This document shows positions 1 to 5,506 of a stretch of 7,234 bases of DNA, in pieces. The stretch comes from Oscillospiraceae bacterium (GTDB taxonomy: Bacteria > Bacillota > Clostridia > Oscillospirales > UBA929). The stretch spans positions 1 to 7,234 of the forward strand of contig WRCJ01000076.1 in NCBI GenBank assembly GCA_009784085.1, written 5' to 3'. The position numbers and the translations under genes are program-made. Numbering within the stretch: the first letter of the stretch is position 1; each line of letters opens with the position of its first letter. The notes beneath the pieces are model-generated. The model had not been told where the DNA came from. It did no database searches and saw only the letters and a list, made by a program, of their open reading frames with translations.

Positions 1-2050
1 CGTGGCGGCCGGCTCGGATGCGGGCGCGGTTGAGATCGGCGGCCAGCCGTTTGTACAGGATGTGGTTGACAAGCGACGACTTGCCCGAACCGGACACGCC
101 GGTCACGCAGGTGAGTACGCGCAGGGGGATGACGGCGTCGATTTGCTTGAGATTGTTCTCGCGGGCGCCCCGGATGATCAAGCGGTTGCCGTTGCCGCGC
201 CGCCGCGCCGCCGGCACCGGGATGCACTTTTTCCCGGTGAGGTACATGGCGGTCAGGGAGCTTTCGCAGGCGCACACCTGCGCCCCTGTGCCGGCGCAGA
301 CGATTTTGCCCCCATGGACGCCGGCCCCCGGCCCCACGTCGATCAGCCAGTCGGCGGCGCGCATGGTCTCCTCGTCATGCTCGACCACCAGCAATGTGTT
401 ACCAAGGTCCCGCAAGCGTCTGAGCGTGTCCAACAGTTTGTTGTTATCCCTCTGGTGCAGGCCGATGGAAGGCTCGTCCAAGATGTACAGCACGCCCATC
501 AGCGAGGAACCGATCTGCGTAGCCAGCCGGATGCGCTGGCTCTCGCCGCCCGACAGCGTGGAGGCCTGCCGGGACAGGGTCAGGTACTGCAAGCCGACAC
601 TGCGCAGGAAACCCAGCCGCTCCTTTATCTCCTTGAGGATGCGGTCGGCGATCAGCGCGTCCTTTTCGCTGAGCGTCAGCTTGTCCAGATACGCCAGGGC
701 CTCGACGACAGACAGGCGGGTAAACCAAGCGATGTCCGCGCCGCCTACCCGGACAGACAGGCTCTCCTTTTTCAAGCGTTTCCCCTGACAGTCGGGGCAG
801 GGGGTGGCGGTCATGCAGTCCTCGATCTCCTGGCGCGACCACTCGCTCTGGGTCTCCTGGTATCGGCGTTCCAAGTTGTTGATTAGACCTTCAAAGGGTT
901 GCTTCATGATACCCTTGCCCCGCGCCGACCTGTATTGTAGCTCCAATTTGGCGCCGCGCGTGCCGTACAGCAGGGCGTCCAGCGCCTCGTCCGATAGTTT
1001 TTCTATGGGCGTGTGGATGTTGAATCCGTAGACTTTCCCCAAGGCGTTGTAGTACATGCGCGCGACGGTGCCCTCCTCGGCGCCGCTCCAACCGGCGGCC
1101 TTGACCGCGCCCTGGAACAGCGACCGGGCGCGATCGGGCAGGATCAAATCGGGACTCACCTTGAGCTGATCGCCCAAGCCGGTGCAGGTGGGGCAGGCGC
1201 CGTAGGGGTTGTTAAAGGAAAACATGCGCGGCGTCAACTCTTCGATGGACACGCCGCAGTCGTCGCAGGCATAGTTCTGTGAAAACAACTGCTCCCGCTC
1301 CTCGGACAGCAGTTTGCCCCCATCATCCCGGCTTTCGGGGAAGTGGGCCGTCACCAACCCCCCGGCCAGCGCGGCGGCGGTCTCCACAGAGTCGGTCAGC
1401 CGACGGCGCGCGCCCTCCCGGAGGATCAATCTATCCACCACGACGTCGATGATGTGTTTTTTATTCTTGTCGAGTTCAATGCCCTCGGTCAGTTCATACA
1501 GGGCGCCATCCACCCGCACCCGGGCGTAACCGGAACGTCGGGCATCGTCGAACACCTTCTGATGCTCGCCCTTGCGGCCACGGATCACCGGTGCGAGCAC
1601 CTGCACCCGCGTCCCCTCGGGGTGTGAGAGCAATTGGTCGATGATCTGATCGATCGACTGTTTCTTGATCGGCTTTCCGCAACGGGGGCAATGGGGGACG
1701 CCGATTCGCGCCCACAATAGCCGCAGGTAGTCGTAGATCTCCGTGACCGTACCCACTGTGGATCGGGGGTTTTTGGAGGTGGTCTTCTGGTCGATGGAGA
1801 TAGCCGGCGACAGGCCGTCGATATAGTCCACATCGGGCTTTTCCATCTGCCCCAAAAACTGCCTGGCGTAGGACGAAAGCGACTCGATATAGCGGCGTTG
1901 CCCCTCCGCGTAAATGGTGTCGAAAGCCAGCGAGGACTTGCCCGAACCGGAAAGGCCGGTGATGACCACCAGCTTGTCCCGGGGGATCTCCACGTCGATG
2001 TTTTTCAGGTTGTGTTCCCTGGCGCCCTTTACAAAAATGCTGTCGCGCAT
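1..2050 (-). CDS. uvrA: UvrA, excinuclease ABC subunit A (C-terminus beyond left edge)
   Basis: This is the damage-sensing ATPase of nucleotide excision repair, which loads UvrB onto DNA lesions in the cytoplasm. Reading leftward from ATG at 2050 gives 683 uninterrupted codons to the window edge; family members are about 940 residues, so roughly a quarter is missing. The protein begins MRDSIFVKGAREHNLKNI. The first Walker A is GLSGSGKS (residues 32-39). A zinc module CxxC-x20-CxxC lies at C262/C265/C286/C289. The first ABC signature LSGGESQ starts at 499, with Walker B ILDEPSIGLHQ (D525/E526), then VEHDEE and GPGAGVHGG. The second Walker A, GVSGSGKS (651-658), appears shortly before the edge. 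An A/G-rich ribosome site (GGAAGAGGG) precedes the ATG. The gene is divergent from deoB. The family call is secure; truncation is due to the window, not mutation. Confidence 0.97.
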   Translation of the reverse strand, partial: MRDSIFVKGAREHNLKNIDVEIPRDKLVVITGLSGSGKSSLAFDTIYAEGQRRYIESLSSYARQFLGQMEKPDVDYIDGLSPAISIDQKTTSKNPRSTVGTVTEIYDYLRLLWARIGVPHCPRCGKPIKKQSIDQIIDQLLSHPEGTRVQVLAPVIRGRKGEHQKVFDDARRSGYARVRVDGALYELTEGIELDKNKKHIIDVVVDRLILREGARRRLTDSVETAAALAGGLVTAHFPESRDDGGKLLSEEREQLFSQNYACDDCGVSIEELTPRMFSFNNPYGACPTCTGLGDQLKVSPDLILPDRARSLFQGAVKAAGWSGAEEGTVARMYYNALGKVYGFNIHTPIEKLSDEALDALLYGTRGAKLELQYRSARGKGIMKQPFEGLINNLERRYQETQSEWSRQEIEDCMTATPCPDCQGKRLKKESLSVRVGGADIAWFTRLSVVEALAYLDKLTLSEKDALIADRILKEIKERLGFLRSVGLQYLTLSRQASTLSGGESQRIRLATQIGSSLMGVLYILDEPSIGLHQRDNNKLLDTLRRLRDLGNTLLVVEHDEETMRAADWLIDVGPGAGVHGGKIVCAGTGAQVCACESSLTAMYLTGKKCIPVPAARRRGNGNRLIIRGARENNLKQIDAVIPLRVLTCVTGVSGSGKSSLVNHILYKRLAADLNRARIRAGRH

Positions 2051-2092
2051 GTTGATTAAATCCCTCTTCCTTCTTCCTGCTTTTCCTGGGTT

Positions 2093-2122
2093 GCGGGCGA
2101 AGCCCGCGTGCAAAGCCCGCGT
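2093..2122 (-). repeat. uvrA leader hairpin with duplicated arm
   Basis: GCGGGC (2093-2098) is complementary to two copies of GCCCGC, at 2102-2107 and 2115-2120; each copy continues as GCCCGCGT. In the uvrA mRNA leader the single arm can therefore form a tight triloop hairpin with the near copy or a larger one with the far copy, but not both. No U-tract follows, so it is not an obvious terminator. It may simply be another short duplication of the kind seen elsewhere in the window. Confidence 0.5.
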
Positions 2123-2126
2123 TAGA

Positions 2127-2155
2127 ATTATACCATCAAGTCCTGTGGAAAGCAA
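2127..2155 (-). promoter_or_regulatory. uvrA promoter
   Basis: On the minus strand TTGCTT (2155-2150) and TATAAT (2132-2127) are separated by 17 bases. The -10 is also extended by an upstream TG (TGGTATAAT). This would start transcription near 2120, about 70 bases before the uvrA ATG. It is a sequence match only. I saw no clear SOS (LexA-type GAAC-N4-GTTC) operator next to it. Confidence 0.75.
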
Positions 2156-2158
2156 CAA

Positions 2159-2200
2159 TGCTTCCGTTACTGTGTGCTTCCGTTATGTGTGCTTCCGTTA
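2159..2200. repeat. Three direct repeats between divergent promoters
   Basis: TGCTTCCGTTA occurs three times without mismatch, at 2159-2169, 2175-2185 and 2190-2200, at offsets of 16 and 15 bases and joined by TGTG-like linkers. The array fills the gap between the uvrA -35 box (2150-2155) and the deoB -35 box (2202-2207), ending one base before the latter. It could be a multi-site operator or only slippage-derived duplication; the sequence does not decide. Confidence 0.85.
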
Positions 2201-2201
2201 C

Positions 2202-2230
2202 TTGCCATGCTGTCGAGTCGGGAGTATAAT
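2202..2230 (+). promoter_or_regulatory. deoB promoter
   Basis: TTGCCA (2202-2207) and TATAAT (2225-2230) are separated by exactly 17 bases. Transcription would start near 2237, giving a leader of about 47 bases before the deoB start. The -35 box abuts the last of three 11-bp direct repeats, so a regulator binding there could affect this promoter. It is a sequence match only. Confidence 0.75.
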
Positions 2231-2240
2231 TGTGTTTGTG

Positions 2241-2258
2241 GGAACTCAGGGAACTCAG
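2241..2258 (+). repeat. 9-bp tandem duplication in deoB leader
   Basis: GGAACTCAG is present twice back to back (2241-2249 and 2250-2258), inside the presumed untranslated leader of deoB, between the promoter and the ribosome-binding site. No function can be assigned. The related string AACTCAGGATT is duplicated in the 5' end of the mutase gene. Confidence 0.8.
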
Positions 2259-2275
2259 GGATTTAAAAATCAGCT

Positions 2276-2282
2276 AAGGGGG
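2276..2282 (+). promoter_or_regulatory. deoB ribosome-binding site
   Basis: AAGGGGG lies just ahead of TTG at 2284. An in-frame TAA at 2275-2277 overlaps it, so translation cannot start further upstream. Taking AAGG as the core gives a 4-base spacing, which is short but usable. No ATG or GTG lies nearby in frame, so this site together with the stop fixes TTG 2284 as the likely start. Confidence 0.6.
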
Positions 2283-2283
2283 C

Positions 2284-3465
2284 TTGGGCAGTATCAACAA
2301 AGTCATCTTGATTGTCTTGGACAGCGCGGGCGTGGGCGCATTGCCCGATGCCGCGCAATATGGGGACGCGGGCGCCGCCACCCTCCCGCATGTGCTGGCG
2401 CGGTATCCGGAGCTGTCCCTGTGTCACCTGCGGCAGATGGGGCTGGGCAACATCGAGGGGATGTCGGGCATGCCCCCTGTCCCGTTGCCCACGGCCTCCT
2501 GGGGCAGGGCGGCGACGCGATCGGCCGGCAAGGACACGCTGATCGGCCACTGGGAACTGATGGGCGCCGTCACCGAACAGCCGTTTGAGACCTTTCCCAA
2601 CGGGTTCCCGGAGCGGGTCATGGATCGCTTCCGCGACGCCACCAGCCGGGGCATCCTGGCCAACGTGCCGGCGTCGGGCACAGCGATCATCCGGGAGCTG
2701 GGCGATTGCCATGTCCAAACGGGGTCGCTTATCGTCTACACCTCAGCCGACAGCGTGTTTCAAATCGCCGCCCACGAAGATGTCGTACCGCCGGAGGAGC
2801 TGTACGCCTACTGCCGGGCGGCGGCGGACATCTTACGGGGCGAGGGGCTGCGCGTGGGCCGGATCATCGCCCGCCCCTTTGCGGGGGCTTCGGGCGCCTA
2901 TCGCCGGACGGTCAACCGGCGGGACTATATCGCCTGCGCGCCGAAAAACACCGCCTTGGCCCTTTTGGGGGAAAGCGGTGTCCCGGTTGTATCCGTCGGC
3001 AAGATCGAGGATATCTTCGCCGGCACCAATTTTACAAGGAAACGGCATACTTCCAGCAACGCGGAGGGCATCGCGGCGGTGGCGGAAGAGGCGATGCGCC
3101 TCCCCCATGGGCTGATTTTCGCCAACTTGCTGGATTTCGACATGCTGTACGGTCACCGGCGGGATGCCGAGGGCTACGGACGGGCGTTGGAAGCCTTCGA
3201 CCGCGCCCTGCCGGGTCTGCTCGGTTGCTTGGCTGTGGGCGACGCCCTGCTGATCACGGCCGACCATGGTTGCGATCCCACACACGCCGGCACGGACCAC
3301 ACCCGCGAATATGTACCCATCCTGTTGTATCGAAAAGGGCACAGGGAGGGCCACAACACCCGCGCCCTCGGGACGCGGCGTAGCCTGTCCGACGTGGGGG
3401 CGACCGTGCTGGCCCTGTTCGGCCTGCCCGCCCCCTTCGAGGGGGATAGCTTCTGTCATGAATAG
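2284..3465 (+). CDS. deoB: Phosphopentomutase DeoB
   Basis: DeoB interconverts ribose- or deoxyribose-1-phosphate and the 5-phosphates, linking nucleoside breakdown to the pentose phosphate pathway in the cytoplasm. The 393-residue length is normal for the family. It belongs to the alkaline-phosphatase superfamily. Visible metal ligands are D13 (VLDSAGVGA), D286 and H291 (DFDMLYGH), D327 and H328 (TADHG) and H339 (GTDHT). The phosphorylated threonine is T85 in GKDTLIGHWELMG. These numbers equal those I recall for Bacillus cereus DeoB, which supports the TTG start at 2284. The gene has its own promoter, stands alone rather than with a nucleoside phosphorylase or deoC in this window, and ends 15 bases from the convergent mutase gene. 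The call is secure; the start is somewhat less so. Confidence 0.97.
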   Translation: MGSINKVILIVLDSAGVGALPDAAQYGDAGAATLPHVLARYPELSLCHLRQMGLGNIEGMSGMPPVPLPTASWGRAATRSAGKDTLIGHWELMGAVTEQPFETFPNGFPERVMDRFRDATSRGILANVPASGTAIIRELGDCHVQTGSLIVYTSADSVFQIAAHEDVVPPEELYAYCRAAADILRGEGLRVGRIIARPFAGASGAYRRTVNRRDYIACAPKNTALALLGESGVPVVSVGKIEDIFAGTNFTRKRHTSSNAEGIAAVAEEAMRLPHGLIFANLLDFDMLYGHRRDAEGYGRALEAFDRALPGLLGCLAVGDALLITADHGCDPTHAGTDHTREYVPILLYRKGHREGHNTRALGTRRSLSDVGATVLALFGLPAPFEGDSFCHE

Positions 3466-3480
3466 GGGGGAAGTCCATTT

Positions 3481-4929
3481 TTAGTTTCCGATGTCGTTCT
3501 CCCAGTTGGGATCGATGGCGGGGTATTTGGCGGTGGCCTCTCGGAAGACCGACCGGATTTCCAACAAATGCTCTTTGGTGTCCGCTTCGAAAATGAGGAC
3601 GATCTCAGGCAGGTTGCTCGAAGCGCGCACCAGCCCCCAGCCGTGTTCAAACTGGACGCGGGCGCCGTTGATATCGTTGACGCGGCCCGGATAAGCCTCC
3701 TTGAGGTCATTGACAAGGCCATCGATAGCGGCGTATTTCTCCAGGTCGGCGCAATGGGCTTTGATCTCGGGAGATGTCACGTAATGGGGGAATTGCGCCA
3801 CGATGGATGAGACGCTTTGTTGCTTGTGGGAGAGGTACTCCGCCAGCTTGGCCGCCACGAACACCGCGTCGTCGAAACCGTAGTAGTCGTCGCCGCCCAC
3901 AAAGATATGGCCGCTGCGCTCGCCGGCAAGGTCCGCCTTCAATTCGTGCATCTTGGCCTTGATGAAGGAATGACCCGTTTTCCACATGACAGGGATGCCG
4001 CCGCCCTGCTCAATGACATCTTGGAGGATCTTGGAACACTTCACATCATAGACGATGGTGGCGCCCTGTTTCTTGTCCATCAACTGCCTGGCGAGCACGG
4101 CCAGGACCACGTCGCTCCAGATATCGCCGCCGGCTTCGTCCACCACGCCCAGCCGATCGCCGTCGCCGTCGAAACCCATGCCGATGTCGGCGTTGATATA
4201 GGGGTGGGTAACCATCTCCCGAAGCCGGGCGCGGGCGCTGAGGTTAGAGGGGTTGGGGAAATAATGGGGGTAGTCGGTGTCGGGGTCGCAGTTGAGCTGG
4301 AAGGTGATGCAACCCAAACGCTGGAACACCTCGTAGGCAAACAAGCCGGCGCCGCCGTTGCCCGCGTCCAGCACGACGCGGGGCTTGTACGGCCCCATCT
4401 GGATACGGGACACGATAGCCTCCACGTAGTCGCCCCAGATGTTGGCGGTGCGCAAGGCGCCTGGCGTCGGGGCATCCGGGATGTCGTCCCGCACGGTATA
4501 GTCGTAGATCTTCCGGATGTCATCCGATTCCAATGTCTTGGAATACCCCTTGCCCAGCTTGAAGCCGGACCAGCCGTCCGGGTTGTGGCTGGCCGTTATC
4601 ATCACGGCGCCAGGGCTTTCAAAGTGGTATTGCGCGAAGTACACTGCCGGCGAAATGCACAGACCGATGTAGATGACATCGATCCCCATGCTGCGCAAGG
4701 CTCGGATAGCCGCGTCGGCAAACCCAGGGGAACACTTCCTGTTGTCATAGCCGACCACGGCGCGGGTAATGTCCATGTCCCGAAGGAATCGCCCGTAAGC
4801 CCGGATGATCCGGAAGACGTTGCGATCGTTCAATTCATTGTCGCTGACCAGCCCCCGGATGTCGTATTCTCGGAACATGCTGTTAAACTCAGGATTGACA
4901 AACTCAGGATTGGAAAATAATGTAGACAT
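3481..4929 (-). CDS. Phosphomannomutase/phosphoglucomutase (alpha-D-phosphohexomutase family)
   Basis: This cytoplasmic enzyme moves phosphate between C6 and C1 of mannose or glucose, feeding synthesis of nucleotide sugars for surface polysaccharides. The 482 residues carry the four expected family sites: the phosphoserine loop TASHNP (S114), the magnesium loop DGDGDR (254-259), the sugar-recognition loop GERSGH (336-341) and the C-terminal phosphate-binding segment RASSNLPE (435-442). The N-terminal FREYDIRG is also typical. The PMM/PGM group fits better than phosphoglucosamine mutase, because of GERSGH and the RAS-type ending, but mannose versus glucose preference cannot be read from sequence. 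ATG at 4929 follows a GGTGA ribosome site by about 6 bases. The N-terminus contains a repeated NPEF (residues 7-10 and 12-15) from a 15-bp DNA duplication. No terminator is visible in the 15-bp gap to deoB. Confidence 0.93.
   Translation of the reverse strand: MSTLFSNPEFVNPEFNSMFREYDIRGLVSDNELNDRNVFRIIRAYGRFLRDMDITRAVVGYDNRKCSPGFADAAIRALRSMGIDVIYIGLCISPAVYFAQYHFESPGAVMITASHNPDGWSGFKLGKGYSKTLESDDIRKIYDYTVRDDIPDAPTPGALRTANIWGDYVEAIVSRIQMGPYKPRVVLDAGNGGAGLFAYEVFQRLGCITFQLNCDPDTDYPHYFPNPSNLSARARLREMVTHPYINADIGMGFDGDGDRLGVVDEAGGDIWSDVVLAVLARQLMDKKQGATIVYDVKCSKILQDVIEQGGGIPVMWKTGHSFIKAKMHELKADLAGERSGHIFVGGDDYYGFDDAVFVAAKLAEYLSHKQQSVSSIVAQFPHYVTSPEIKAHCADLEKYAAIDGLVNDLKEAYPGRVNDINGARVQFEHGWGLVRASSNLPEIVLIFEADTKEHLLEIRSVFREATAKYPAIDPNWENDIGN
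4885..4914 (-). repeat. 15-bp tandem duplication inside mutase gene
   Basis: AAACTCAGGATTG occurs at 4885-4897 and again at 4900-4912, a 15-base period with 13 of 15 positions shared. On the coding strand it encodes NPEFVNPEF near the protein start. The period is a multiple of three, so the frame is kept and five residues are added ahead of the conserved FREYDIRG. Confidence 0.85.
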
Positions 4930-4981
4930 ACGTTGTCACCGCTTTCTATTGATTGATCTTTCAGTACAGTGGCGTCCCGTG

Positions 4982-5009
4982 GTATATGGGCTTCATTATA
5001 TGGGCTTCA
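4982..5009. repeat. 14-bp tandem duplication of the -10 region
   Basis: Two adjacent 14-base units, 4982-4995 and 4996-5009, differ only in their first base (GTATATGGGCTTCA and TTATATGGGCTTCA). The junction creates the TATAAT of the mutase promoter on the minus strand, while the other copy gives only CATATAC. The duplication may therefore have created or strengthened the -10 box. Confidence 0.85.
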
Positions 5010-5023
5010 AAAAGTCTTGTCAA
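4995..5023 (-). promoter_or_regulatory. Mutase gene promoter (full consensus)
   Basis: On the minus strand TTGACA (5023-5018) and TATAAT (5000-4995) are separated by 17 bases, a perfect match to the housekeeping sigma consensus. Transcription would start near 4988, leaving a leader of about 59 bases. Its -10 box lies inside a 14-bp tandem duplication. Confidence 0.85.
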
Positions 5024-5061
5024 GCCTCCGCCGGGCACCGGCCATGAAAATCTGGCTTGAC
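5019..5061. repeat. Inverted repeat carrying both divergent -35 boxes
   Basis: GTCAAGCC (5019-5026) and GGCTTGAC (5054-5061) are perfect reverse complements. Each contains most of the -35 box of one of two divergent promoters, for the mutase and for tRNA-Ser. Between them lies a small dyad, GCCGG-GCA-CCGGC. The arms may reflect similar -35 flanks or a shared binding site. Confidence 0.6.
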
Positions 5062-5085
5062 TGCGGCAAAAAAAACTGATATAAT
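5057..5085 (+). promoter_or_regulatory. tRNA-Ser promoter
   Basis: TTGACT (5057-5062) and TATAAT (5080-5085) are separated by 17 bases with an A-rich spacer, and the -10 is extended by TGA. This is a strong promoter, as expected for a tRNA gene. It implies a transcript starting near 5092, about 148 bases before the mature tRNA, which is long for a single-tRNA leader. Confidence 0.82.
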
Positions 5086-5090
5086 CGGCG

Positions 5091-5191
5091 GTAGATCGAG
5101 CGCACGGCTGTGGATCGAGCGCGTCACATCGCGTCCCACGAACCACGACCCACGAACCACATACGTGCCGATCTACAAACCACGTACGTGC
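5091..5191 (+). repeat. Repeat-rich tRNA leader
   Basis: The stretch between promoter and tRNA contains several short repeats. GATCGAGCGC occurs at 5094-5103 and 5113-5122. CCCACGAACCAC occurs at 5135-5146 and 5149-5160, a 14-base period. TACGTGC occurs at 5162-5168 and 5185-5191. CACGTACGTG (5181-5190) is a perfect palindrome. GTAGATCG (5091-5098) is complementary to CGATCTAC (5169-5176), so the leader RNA could close into a long-range stem. No reading frame or known RNA family is recognised. Confidence 0.65.
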
Positions 5192-5239
5192 TATCGATGT
5201 TTTTAGGCCGGATCTTAATCAAAACACATGCATGAATAC

Positions 5240-5331
5240 GGAGAGATGGCTGAGCTGGTCTAAGGCGCACGACTGGAAATCGTGTGTACCCCTCAAAGGT
5301 ACCGAGGGTTCGAATCCCTCTCTCTCCGCCA
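5240..5331 (+). tRNA. tRNA-Ser (anticodon GGA)
   Basis: The acceptor arm GGAGAGA (5240-5246) pairs with TCTCTCC (5321-5327), followed by discriminator G and an encoded CCA (5329-5331). The anticodon stem ACGA/TCGT encloses the loop CTGGAAA, with anticodon GGA at 5275-5277, reading UCC and UCU. A long variable arm (GTACC/GGTAC) marks a class II tRNA such as serine. The T arm is GAGGG-TTCGAAT-CCCTC. It has its own promoter upstream and a hairpin downstream. It is the boundary between the GC-rich left part and the lower-GC right part of the window. Confidence 0.98.
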
Positions 5332-5337
5332 ACGCGA

Positions 5338-5390
5338 ACAAATACGAACTCTCCCCGATGGTTTTTCGTCGGGGAGGCGTTTGCGTTTGT
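5338..5390 (+). terminator. Long hairpin after tRNA-Ser, likely terminator
   Basis: CTCCCCGA (5351-5358) pairs perfectly with TCGGGGAG (5369-5376) around a 10-base loop. Outside this core, 5338-5349 pairs with 5379-5390 at 11 of 12 positions when G-U pairs are allowed, across a small bulge. The 3' arm and the bases after it are T-rich but interrupted (GTTTGCGTTTGTCTTT), not a clean T run. Its position, seven bases after the CCA, suits transcript termination. Confidence 0.7.
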
Positions 5391-5506
5391 CTTTGAACTT
5401 GGATGGACAAGGGTGGTGCATTCCCGAAGCGGCAACAACGCAGCATAGTGCTTCCCGATGTCGAAGCTCTGCTCGATGAGCGGTCGAGCGGTCGCATTCC
5501 CCCGGA
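5391..5506. other. Gap between tRNA terminator and fic, nothing recognised
   Basis: This non-coding stretch lies between the tRNA hairpin and the end of fic. It contains the direct repeat GAGCGGTC (5479-5486 and close by) and a small dyad GCTCGATGAGC, but no gene, promoter, or copy of the tRNA 3' end that could mark an integration site. Reading frames across it on the minus strand run into the tRNA and are not genes. Confidence 0.5.

Noticed and set aside
2..886. Plus-strand open frame of 294 codons opposite uvrA
   Set aside because: It is a shadow of uvrA, whose Walker, signature and other motifs read on the minus strand through the same bases.
2159..2200. Possible CRISPR array
   Set aside because: The repeats are only 11 bases with 4-5-base gaps, far too short for repeats and spacers.
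2051..2283. SOS (LexA) operator controlling uvrA
   Set aside because: I looked for GAAC-N4-GTTC-type dyads near the uvrA promoter. GAAC occurs at 2242 and 2251 on the deoB side, but without the partner half-site.
3466..3480. Bidirectional terminator between deoB and the mutase gene
   Set aside because: The 15-base gap and its flanks contain no convincing hairpin followed by T runs.
3817..4920. Plus-strand open frame of 367 codons opposite the mutase gene
   Set aside because: It is antisense to a gene with all its catalytic motifs. High GC content leaves long empty frames opposite real genes; the translation has no recognisable domain.
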